Part shown: positions 18,908-27,700 of the stretch, in pieces
How positions within the stretch are numbered: position 1 is the stretch's first letter
Layout: every line of letters begins with the position of its first letter
Source of the DNA: Bog-950 sp964620645
Lineage (GTDB): Bacteria; Bacteroidota; Bacteroidia; Chitinophagales; LD1
Direction: 5' to 3'
Assembly: GCA_964620645.1 (NCBI GenBank)
Contig: CAZUHU010000018.1
Coordinates: 1-33,545 of the forward strand
Length of the DNA stretch: 33,545 bases
Program-made: the position numbers and the translations under genes
Notes under the pieces: model-generated
Databases searched by the model: none
Seen by the model: only the letters and a program-made list of their open reading frames with translations
Told to the model about the DNA's origin: nothing

Positions 18908-21900
18908 CTATCGCATTATCGTTATCGTACCCGATACATCTTTCGTCCGCCCATCAAAATACGTCACTTTTATCTGGTATACATATGTGTCCTCAGGTAC
19001 TTGCTTTCCGCCTTTGGTTCCATCCCATCCATTCGTGCCGCTAAAGCCGTTAGGCTGGTGGCCGTTGTAGAACACTCTTTCACCCCAACGGCTGAAGATG
19101 GCTACTTCACTTTCGGTTGAACCAAGTATATCGAATTCAAAACGGTCGTTCAATCCATCGCCGTTTGGTGTAAAGGCGCTAGGTATAAACTTACGTGCTT
19201 CTGTTTCTACAATAATGGCAACTGTGTCGCTGGCGGTGCATGAGTCGGAGTTCATTACTGTAACTGTAAACACAGTAGTAAAGAATGGACTTACGTATGG
19301 GCTTGAGCAATTGGTAGAATCAGCACAGTTGCTGTAATCGTAAACGATAGAATCAACCGGGCTCCAGAAGTAGTTAATAATAGGCAGATTTGAGGTGGTA
19401 TTAGCAAAAAGCTGAGTGCTCATACCCTGCAGTATCACCGTTTGCGGAGCAACAAGGTCAACCGTAATTACGCTTGGAGAAGCTACCACTACAGTATTGT
19501 GGCCTGTACAACCGTTAGCATCTGTAGCTTCAACGGCATAAGTACCAGGGGCTACATTATAGAAAGTATCAGTAGCCTGAACAATTCCACTCAATTCGTA
19601 AACATATGGAGGGAAACCACCGCTTGCAGTTGCTATTACAGTTCCGGTAGCAGTATTATAACACTTGCTGTCTGTTTTGGCTAATGCAACAGTAATCTCG
19701 CTTGGGTCATTTAAGGTTGCTGAAACAGTAGCAGAACAGTTATGTGCATCAACAACAGTCATAGTATAAATACCTTGTGAAAGGTTAACCGCAACCGAAC
19801 CTGTTTGCACAGGTGTAGTGCTCCATGTGTATGCATAAGGAAGAACACCACCTGCTACTTCCACATCTATAAAGCCTGTATTTCCACCGTGGCAAATAGG
19901 CTCGGCGTACGACATTGTTGTATAAATAGGCTGAGGTTGATTAACCGTAAACGAGGTGTTTTTCAAACATCCGCCGGCATCGCCAACAGTTACGCTGTAA
20001 GGGCCTGCTGGCAGATTGCTGATATCCTCTGTTACGCCGGCATTTGACCATGAATAGGTATAAGGTGAAACACCACCTGTAACTGTAAGATCAATTGAAC
20101 CGGTTGAAGTATTGTTACAGCTGGCATCGGTTACAACACCGCTTAATACTATCTCGGTAGGCTCAACCACATAAGCGCTGTCGTAGGTATGGCAACCGTT
20201 AGAGTCGGTCAACAACACTACATATTTGCCTGCAGTTACGTTTGCCTGGAATGAATCAGTAACAAAATTGTTCCATAAATACTCGTATGGTGTTGTGCCA
20301 CCCGAAGGTACTGCAGCTACACTACCGTTAGAGCCGCCGAAACATGAGATATTGGTTGAAAGTACGTTTACGGCAAGTGGCTGAGGTTCGAGCACCACAT
20401 ATAATGAAGCCACCTGGCAGTTGTGCGCATCAGTAACAGTTACAAAGTAGTTACCGCCCGGAATGTTACAGATATCCTCTGTAGAAGGTCCGCTTGACCA
20501 GTTAAAGGTATAAGGTAATGTTCCGCCGTAGCCTGTTATATCAATACAGGCATCCTGGTCACCTGCGCAGGTTACGTGCTTAATAAAGCCGGAGGTAGTA
20601 AGTATGCCTGGCTCAACAAGCACCAGCGAGTCAATTCTGCTGCAGCCTTTAGAGTCGGTTACTGTTACAAAATAATTGCCTGCGCCAACGTTGTTTATGT
20701 CTTCAGTATTGGCGCCATTGCTCCATGCAAAAGTGTAAGCCGGAGTACCGCCTGAAGGTATCATATCTATTGAACCGTCAGTAAAACCAAAACAGGTAGG
20801 GTTCTTTAATATATAGTTGGCCTGTATAGCACTTGGGGTAACTAACAGGGCCGATGCAGTAGCAGTGCATAAGTTGGCATCAGTAACTGTTACAGCATAA
20901 GTGCCGCCACCCAGGCCGCTTAAGTCTTCGGTAGAAGCACCATTGCTCCATGCATAAGTATAAGTTGGGGCACCACCCGTAACCGTAAGGTCAATTGCGC
21001 CGTCGGTTGTATTAAAGCAGCTTACGTTAGTAACGTTAAGGTTTAAAGTAAGAGGTGCAGGTTCAGCAATTAAAACTGAGTCGCGTTGCTGGCAGCCGTT
21101 GGCATCGGTAATAATTACATAGTATAAACCACCACTCAGGCCGCTTATATCTTCTGTAGCCTGGAAAGTAGACCACTGGAAGAAGTAAGGGGCAGTACCT
21201 CCGTTAACTGTCAAATCAGCAGAACCGCTGGCAGTGCCGTAGCAAAGAACATCGCTGCCTGCTACTGATGATGTAAGTAGTGACGGATCAGTTAATGTTT
21301 GACTAACAGAAACACTGCAACCATTGGCATCAGTTACCGTTACGGTATAATTGCCTGAAGGAAGGTTTGCCTGATCTTCAACAGTAGCTCCGTTGCTCCA
21401 TGCAAATGAATAACCCGGAACACCGCCATTAGCGGTAACGTCAATAGCACCTGTGCTATCGCCATTACATAATTGATTGTTAAACCATGCTATGTTAAGG
21501 AATAATTGCAATGGCTGATTAACGGTGGCATTTCCAACCGCGGTGCAACCTTTACTATCTGTTACAGTAACGTTATAAACACCGCCGGCAACACCTGAAA
21601 TATCTTCAGTGTTTCCGCCATTGCTCCATGCATATGTGTAAGGCGCTGTACCACCGCTAACCGAGGTATAAATAGCGCCTGTTGGTGTTCCGGTACAAAG
21701 CACATCCTGTATTGAATCAATCAGCACAACCATTTGGCCCGGAGAGGTTATTACAATACTTGCAAACTCAGTGCACCCTTTTGAGTCGCGGCCGATAACG
21801 GTATAGCTACCAGCAGATAAGTTGCTGAAAGTACCTGAAGGCTGGAAAGTAATGCCGTTGATAGAATAGTCATACGGAGGAATACCGCCTACCACATGCA

Positions 21901-23980
21901 CGCTTACTGAGCCATCAAAGCCACCAAAGCAGGAAATGTTGGTTTGGCTATCAACCGCAACCGAGATAACATAGGTATTAGCTATAGTTACTGATGATGT
22001 ATCAACACAACTATGAGCGTCAACAACGTAAACGGTGTAGGTGCCTTCGCCCAGGCCGTTGAAGTTGCTGCCAGGCTGTGTCGGACCACCATTTAATGAA
22101 TATGTATAAGGAAGAACACCGCCGGTAGCTGAAATGCTTATGGAACCGTCAAATACGTTTGCACAACTTGCATCAGTGTGGGTAGTTGTATGCGTAATAT
22201 CGGTAGGTTGGCCTACAACAGTTACAACGCCGTTTGGCTGCACACAACCAAAGCCATCCTGAACAACCACATTGTAGTTGCCTGCAACAAGGCCGGTAAA
22301 GGTGTTAGAGCTTTGGTAAGTTGCACCGCCGTCAATTGAATAGCTGAAAGGAGGCTGGCCGCCGGTTGCAGTAATAGTTATTGAACCATCGCTGCTGCCG
22401 AAGCAGTTTGCATCAACAACAGAAACATTCGTTATGCTTATAGCAGGTATAACAATTACCTGAGCACTGTTTTCGAAGTTGGAGGTGCGGGTGCAACCCA
22501 GCGCATCCTGCATAAAGGTATAGCTAATGTTGCTGCTTATATTAGGGCTGATATGGATGGTATCGCCGCTGTTTACACCATTACGCGTGTAGGTTGTTAA
22601 ACCATCAAACAAGCTAACATTGAAAGGAGCAGTGCCTGTATCAATTGTCATTGTTAACACAGCTTCAGTACCCGGACAGATAGTTTGGCTAACAGGAGAA
22701 AGACTGCCGTTAGGAGCCGGATTGCCGATAATAACTATTTCGTTTGAGATAGCTGAGTTACCGCAACGGTCAAGCGTTCTTCTGCGGAACACATAAGTGC
22801 CACCGGCAGGCACTGTGCCTGTAACGTTCCAACTAGGAGTGCTAACACCAGAAGAGATAAAGGTAGCGCCACCATCAGTAGAAAATTCCCAATCGTAAGT
22901 TATAACACCACCGTTTGAAATGGTAGAAACACCACCGCTGCCCGGCGTTACATCAGTTAATAAGCCTACAGGCTGACCCTGGCAAATGTTGGTGCCACTG
23001 TTGATTCCGCCTATCTGGCCACCGTTAACCGCAGGTACTGCCTGCGCATTAAAGGCTACATCCAGGTAATCAGTTACACACAAGGCCGTTCCGCGTATTT
23101 CAATATTATCGCTTGCTCCTAAAACATAAGTGCCAACGTTTACACCAACAGCACAACACGCTGCAGAGTAAATCTGGTTGCCGTTAAGGAAAATACGTAT
23201 ATCATCATCTGCACCATTTACAACTATGTTATAAGGATTACAAGGGAAACCTGTGCGCCTTGCCTTAACCGTAAACATGTCATTTGGCATTTCGCAACCG
23301 TTCCAGGTAACGCCCGGCTGCGGGCTGGATGGATTGCTGCTTGCTGCCCACAATGTTTGTGTATTCAAATTCAGCGAGCCGTCATTTAGCCACCCCCAAC
23401 GCGCGTTGGGAACAGGAATTGAAATATCGCCGGTAGCAAAAGCTTCAATGTTCCATGAGTTTGAGCCTGAACCAGGATCCGCGGCAGGGGTACAAACCTT
23501 GTACTCCAGCGTGGCTGAACCTAAACCGGGAACCCAATCATGGCAAGTACCGTCATTTGCCTTTGTATTTACGCGAACCGTACCGTTAAAGGTAGAATAC
23601 CAATCAGTTGACTGTGGTGGGTTACCTGATGGAGGGCAGGTGCCGCCTGTCCATGGGTCTCTTAACGGCGTTACGGAATTGTTATAAGCGATAGTTGCCG
23701 AAGTGCTGGAGAAGGTCATGTCCCACTTATAAGTAAGGGCGCTTGAACCGTTATACCTGAAGGAGTAAAGATTCCCTGAGGTTACCGCAAAATCAGCAAA
23801 TGTACCGCTACCAACGTTTACACTTTGCCAGGCCGGGGTAGGGTTTAATGCCGGTCCAACGGGTTCCTGGTAGGAACTAAGACCACACTGGGCATTGCCC
23901 TGAAACGGAGAAGCTAACAAAAGCACCGTAAGGGTGCTAGCAAATAGTCCGGTTACTTTAGAGAATAGAGTTTTTCTCAT
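18908..23980 (-). CDS. SprB-repeat T9SS adhesin C (1,690 aa)
   Basis: ATG at 23980 to TAG at 18908. Residues 1-31 are a signal peptide (likely cut in NA-Q). Residues about 32-318 are a unique Cys-containing head. Within it, the stretch around ADDDIRIFLNGNQIY and DNIEIRG resembles PA14-like or lectin-like beta sandwiches, but I would not assign a family. An Ig/PKD-like region (about 320-420) and a GTAPFN Ig-like unit follow. Next come 13 SprB modules (about 510-1500), and the last ~97 residues are the T9SS type-B domain (FIPSAFTPNGDGLNDRF ... GTITIMR). Relative to adhesins A and B it has the five-module N-terminal set and the eight-module C-terminal set with nothing between. It also lacks their six-unit Ig block. 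Upstream lies 478 nt of non-coding sequence with possible regulatory repeats. Role inferred: surface adhesin exported by T9SS. Confidence 0.95.
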   Translation of the reverse strand: MRKTLFSKVTGLFASTLTVLLLASPFQGNAQCGLSSYQEPVGPALNPTPAWQSVNVGSGTFADFAVTSGNLYSFRYNGSSALTYKWDMTFSSTSATIAYNNSVTPLRDPWTGGTCPPSGNPPQSTDWYSTFNGTVRVNTKANDGTCHDWVPGLGSATLEYKVCTPAADPGSGSNSWNIEAFATGDISIPVPNARWGWLNDGSLNLNTQTLWAASSNPSSPQPGVTWNGCEMPNDMFTVKARRTGFPCNPYNIVVNGADDDIRIFLNGNQIYSAACCAVGVNVGTYVLGASDNIEIRGTALCVTDYLDVAFNAQAVPAVNGGQIGGINSGTNICQGQPVGLLTDVTPGSGGVSTISNGGVITYDWEFSTDGGATFISSGVSTPSWNVTGTVPAGGTYVFRRRTLDRCGNSAISNEIVIIGNPAPNGSLSPVSQTICPGTEAVLTMTIDTGTAPFNVSLFDGLTTYTRNGVNSGDTIHISPNISSNISYTFMQDALGCTRTSNFENSAQVIVIPAISITNVSVVDANCFGSSDGSITITATGGQPPFSYSIDGGATYQSSNTFTGLVAGNYNVVVQDGFGCVQPNGVVTVVGQPTDITHTTTHTDASCANVFDGSISISATGGVLPYTYSLNGGPTQPGSNFNGLGEGTYTVYVVDAHSCVDTSSVTIANTYVISVAVDSQTNISCFGGFDGSVSVHVVGGIPPYDYSINGITFQPSGTFSNLSAGSYTVIGRDSKGCTEFASIVITSPGQMVVLIDSIQDVLCTGTPTGAIYTSVSGGTAPYTYAWSNGGNTEDISGVAGGVYNVTVTDSKGCTAVGNATVNQPLQLFLNIAWFNNQLCNGDSTGAIDVTANGGVPGYSFAWSNGATVEDQANLPSGNYTVTVTDANGCSVSVSQTLTDPSLLTSSVAGSDVLCYGTASGSADLTVNGGTAPYFFQWSTFQATEDISGLSGGLYYVIITDANGCQQRDSVLIAEPAPLTLNLNVTNVSCFNTTDGAIDLTVTGGAPTYTYAWSNGASTEDLSGLGGGTYAVTVTDANLCTATASALLVTPSAIQANYILKNPTCFGFTDGSIDMIPSGGTPAYTFAWSNGANTEDINNVGAGNYFVTVTDSKGCSRIDSLVLVEPGILTTSGFIKHVTCAGDQDACIDITGYGGTLPYTFNWSSGPSTEDICNIPGGNYFVTVTDAHNCQVASLYVVLEPQPLAVNVLSTNISCFGGSNGSVAAVPSGGTTPYEYLWNNFVTDSFQANVTAGKYVVLLTDSNGCHTYDSAYVVEPTEIVLSGVVTDASCNNTSTGSIDLTVTGGVSPYTYSWSNAGVTEDISNLPAGPYSVTVGDAGGCLKNTSFTVNQPQPIYTTMSYAEPICHGGNTGFIDVEVAGGVLPYAYTWSTTPVQTGSVAVNLSQGIYTMTVVDAHNCSATVSATLNDPSEITVALAKTDSKCYNTATGTVIATASGGFPPYVYELSGIVQATDTFYNVAPGTYAVEATDANGCTGHNTVVVASPSVITVDLVAPQTVILQGMSTQLFANTTSNLPIINYFWSPVDSIVYDYSNCADSTNCSSPYVSPFFTTVFTVTVMNSDSCTASDTVAIIVETEARKFIPSAFTPNGDGLNDRFEFDILGSTESEVAIFSRWGERVFYNGHQPNGFSGTNGWDGTKGGKQVPEDTYVYQIKVTYFDGRTKDVSGTITIMR
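19480..22450 (-). repeat. 13-module SprB array of adhesin C
   Basis: Thirteen modules averaging about 228 nt. Modules 1-5 correspond to modules 1-5 of A and B, for example the CANVFDG module and the GGIPPY-x-YSING module. Modules 6-13 correspond to the last eight of A and B, from the WSTF module through the I-D-I-T-G-Y-G-G-T-L-P-Y module to the final C-Y-N-T-A-T-G module. This looks like the minimal array of the family. Confidence 0.88.
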
Positions 23981-23987
23981 GCGCTGG

Positions 23988-24002
23988 GTTTAGTGTTTAG
24001 TG
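23988..24002 (-). promoter_or_regulatory. Tandem CACTAAA motif upstream of adhesin C
   Basis: The coding strand reads CACTAAACACTAAAC, a 7-nt direct repeat starting 8 nt upstream of the ATG. It resembles the CACTAAC core found upstream of adhesins A and B. Function is unknown and the assignment rests only on similarity of sequence and position. Confidence 0.25.
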
Positions 24003-24022
24003 TCGTATCGCCTAATAATTAA

Positions 24023-24046
24023 AAAGTTCCGTACACACGAAACTTT
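24023..24046. repeat. Imperfect inverted repeat upstream of adhesin C
   Basis: AAAGTTCCG and CGAAACTTT form 9-nt arms with one mismatch around a 6-nt spacer, 43-66 nt upstream of the adhesin C start. It could be an operator or a leader hairpin; no T-tract follows, so it is not a terminator. Confidence 0.35.
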
Positions 24047-24458
24047 GCGGCAAAATAAAACGTAAAAAGGAATTTCAAAAATTTTTCGCTGGAAAATGAA
24101 CAAATTGTCAGTTTTCAGTTGAAAAGCCTGATTTTGAGCTTTTTCTGCCCCTATCGGGGGCCATTAGTTTCAGCGGTTTCTAAAACACCTGAACCTGTTT
24201 TCCGGACCGGCAAAAAGCTTCCTTTTTTTAACAATCTGCCGGCCCGATTTTTAGCAGATACTTATTAAAGAAAAATTCTAATCGGCCTTTTCAATGAATA
24301 GTAAAAATGTGTAATCAGATGGTACCGGCAAAAATCAGCAAGCATCGCAAATACAAGTCTATCTCCAATTCCATTTTTCATAAATTCGGCCAGCTACAAA
24401 AAGAAAATACTATGTGGTGTATATTGTTGATTACCTTTAAAATCAAAAATCAGAGCTT

Positions 24459-24647
24459 ATGAGTAATTTACCGAAGTTATTGCTGGTTCTAACACTCATT
24501 ATAGGTTTGGCATCGTGCAGCAGATGTTATAAATGTAACAGTTCTTTTGCCTGCCAGGGTGGTGGAGTTTCCTATAACGAAGAACATTGCTTAAGGTGGG
24601 GAGAACAAGATGTTTATCGCACAAACCCTTGTTGCATTCCGCAATAA
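24459..24647 (+). CDS. Small Cys-rich lipoprotein (62 aa)
   Basis: ATG at 24459 to TAA. Residues 1-19 are a typical lipoprotein signal (LLLVLTLIIG) ending in the lipobox L-A-S-C with Cys20 as the lipidated residue. The mature part is only 43 residues with six further Cys (23, 26, 32, 44, 58 and 59). They include a C-x2-C-x2-C run with Cys20 and a terminal Cys-Cys, suggesting a disulfide-stabilised or metal-binding fold. I do not recognise a family. No Shine-Dalgarno is visible, which is usual for this phylum. A strong terminator starts at the stop codon. The gene stands alone and converges on adhesin D. The lipobox, compact Cys pattern and terminator together support a real gene. Confidence 0.7.
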   Translation: MSNLPKLLLVLTLIIGLASCSRCYKCNSSFACQGGGVSYNEEHCLRWGEQDVYRTNPCCIPQ

Positions 24648-24682
24648 AAAATGGCTCCTTAAAATTTTAAGGAGCCATTTTT
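24647..24682. terminator. Bidirectional palindromic terminator
   Basis: An 18-bp perfect palindrome (AAAAATGGCTCCTTAAAA and its complement) has A and T tracts on the outer flanks. It ends the lipoprotein on the plus strand and adhesin D (stop at 24728) on the minus strand. In a hairpin the central AAAATTTT would form the loop. Confidence 0.92.
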
Positions 24683-24727
24683 ATAAAAACAAGTTAAACT
24701 TATATCTAAACTAATTTACTTAATCAT

Positions 24728-27700
24728 TTACTTCATTAAGGTAATTGTACCGCTAATATCTTCCTCCGAACTATCAAAGAATTTCACCTTTAACTGGTAA
24801 ACATAGGTATCCGGTGGCAACTGCTTACCATCCTTGGTTCCATCCCATGCGTCGCCATTGTTCTGAATACCGTTATGTTGTGCCGCATTGTAGTAAACAC
24901 GCTCGCCCCAACGGTTAAATATGCTTACTTCAGCATTATTGGCACCCAGTATTTCAAACTCAAAGTAATCGTTCAGCTTATCGTTATTCTGCGGTGTAAA
25001 GGCCGTAGGTATAAAGTAGTCTATCTTGTATTTTACGATAACATTCATGCTATCGTAACCAACGCAGCTATCACCGTCCATAGCCATTAAAATATAGGTT
25101 TGGTTGCTATCAGGGTTAGCATTGCTAACCTGGCAGGCTGTGCAGCTTAAGTGCACATCGGGCATCCACCAGTAACCAATTATACCGTTAGCCGAAGATG
25201 CAGAACCATTAAGCGTTACGGTTTGTCCTCTTACCGATATCAGATCAGGCCCGGCGTTAACTGTAAAGGCTTGAGGTTCGGTAATGGTAAACGAAACTGC
25301 ACCCAAGCAGCCGTTTTCATCCTGTACGCTGGCAGTGTAAAGCCCTGCTGTAAGGCCCGTAAATATGCTATCGGGTTGAATAACCCCGTTAAGGAAGAAG
25401 GTATAGTTACCACTACCGCCGCTGGCTGTAACGGTAACCGTTCCGTCATTGCCTTTAAAGCACTTAACGTTGGCAGGTATAGCATTTATAGTAACAACAG
25501 ATGGTTCGCTGAGCGTTATTGAGTCTATAGCCACGCAGCCGTGGTTATCCGTAACTGTTACTATATATAATGTATTTCCCTGCACATTGCTTAACAGGTA
25601 GCCGGTGTAAGGCGGATTGGTGTTCCAGGCATATTGATATGGGGCTGTACCACCTGCCGCTGTAACTTCAGCAAAGCCGTTGTGGTCTCCATTACAATTC
25701 GGGTTTTTGCCCTGTGTTTGTGTGCTTAAAGCGCTTGGTTGCGAAACCACAGCAGGGTTAGCAGCATAAACCAACGGACAGTTGTTAGCGTCTTTAACAA
25801 CCACATAGTAGCTACCTGTGCCCAGGTTTGAGAACGTTGAAGTGTTAACAAAGGTAGCGCCGCTATCAATAGAGTAAGAGAGAGGTGGAGCTGTAGAAGA
25901 AGCTGTTATCACAATTTGTCCATCTGCATCACCGTAGCAATTGATGTCCTTAACGCTAACCGCGTTAATAGCCGGAAGCGGATTAACTTTTACAATGGCC
26001 GAATCATTCATCCAGGCCTCACAGCCAAATTGCGAAATGGCTTTAACCTTATAGAAGCTTCCTACTCCAACTTTTTCGAAAGAGATTGGATTGCCTGTGC
26101 CATTAACGCCAGGTGCAGAAAGAACGGCACCAGCCTGATACAGCAGGTAAACCGTGCCGGTATCGGAACCGCTTAATCCTATCACCACGCCCGAATCGCC
26201 ATTGCAATAGCTGCCTCCGCCTGTAACGTTATAGGCTGTTGGCGGTGGCGCAATAAAGATAACCGCACTATCATTCATAGTGCTTTTGCAACCACTGGTA
26301 TTATTAGTAGCCACCACGGTGTAAATACCCGGTGTGCTTATGCCTGTAAATTGTATTGATTGGGTACTGCCGGGTAAAGCGGCACCTACCGGTATGCTGC
26401 CATTCTTAATCAGCTGATAGCTTACACCAAGTTCTGAACCGCTAAGCGTTACAGTGGCAAAGGTGGTTCCACCCTGTGTGCAGAGGGTATCGCTGCCTGA
26501 AACATTATAAGCAACAGGGGCAGGGTAAATATCAATTGAAGCAGCGCCAAACATGGCGATTTCACAATCAGCAAAACGTACCGCAGTAACCGTGTAGTTA
26601 CCTGTAGCAGTTTGCGGTGCAAATGCAATAGGGCTACCTGTGCCGATAACGGTATCAACGGCAGTGCCGGCAAAATATAATATGTAGGTAACGCCGGGCT
26701 CTGAACCGCTAAGGGTTACAATAGAGCCGGGATCACCAGGGCAATAGCTGCCACCACCTGCCACGGTAAATTGTGTTGGTAGCGGAGCAATACGTATAGT
26801 ATCAAACACCGGAATGCTCCAACCGCAGCAACTTTCGCGCACGCGGTAACGCACGTTATAAATGCCCGGTGCAAAACCAAAGAAGTTTATTGAAGGGCTT
26901 GGCAGTGTGCTTTGATATAAAGGACTGTTTGCATTTGTTGCCTGGTAAACAATCCACTCATATTCTACTTCACTTCCCCAATGGGTAGCGGTTAAAGTAT
27001 CTATACCATCTATACAAATGGTAGATGAACTGCTGCTTATTACCGGCAAAGCGCGGTTGTCGTCAGCAAGTTTTAAGTATTGTGCAAACTGGTTGCCGTT
27101 TACGGTTAAATCATAATCAACACCGGGGTTGGTTACATACACTTTAACCGGGCTGCTTGAAGCATTGAAACTTGAAACAGGGAAACCTGCAGGGTAATCG
27201 CGAAGGTCGTTAACCACGCTCATGCCTGAAGGGAAAGTCCAAACGCCTGAGTTCTTCGTCATTTCAATTTCAGAGTTGATACAGGCTTTAGAGTTTTGAT
27301 AGTTAATGGCAATGGTATAAGCATTAGGCACTGCAGTAGAACTGCCGGTTATTGATGCGCCGCCAACAGCCACAACATTCTGGCTTAAGCCGTTTGCGCC
27401 ATCCTGGCCACGGCCACCCTGGCCGCCATTACCACCTTTACCGCCGTTACCGCCGTTGCCACCATCGCAACCACCGTGGCTTACGCCGTTTGCACCGTTT
27501 GCACCGGTGCCGCCGGCTTGTCCTGCAGCGCCATCACCTCCGGTACCAAAGGTACCTGCGTTAACTGATGAAGTAGTAATTGAACCTTGCGTACCTGCAC
27601 CTGAAGCATAAATGCCAAAGGAGCCACCGCCGCCAAAGCCGCCATCGCCCGGTAAACCGCCGCCACCACCTGTACCACCTGTGCCGCCCGAAGGCGAGCC

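Larger units (their letters stand above)
23981..24458. other. 478-nt non-coding region between divergent genes
   Basis: AT-rich sequence separates adhesin C (minus) from the small lipoprotein (plus). I see no credible gene. It holds the CACTAAA tandem and the inverted repeat near adhesin C. It also holds a short GCCCC-TATCG-GGGGC dyad near 24147-24161 and a longer imperfect dyad (24204-24212 with 24237-24245, one mismatch, 24-nt spacer). It must contain both promoters, but no full TTTG / TAnnTTTG pair could be placed with confidence. Confidence 0.6.

Noticed and set aside
24204..24245. GGACCGGCA / TGCCGGCCC imperfect dyad as a terminator or riboswitch
   Set aside because: The spacer is 24 nt, no gene ends nearby and no known RNA motif is recognisable; recorded only in the description of the non-coding region.
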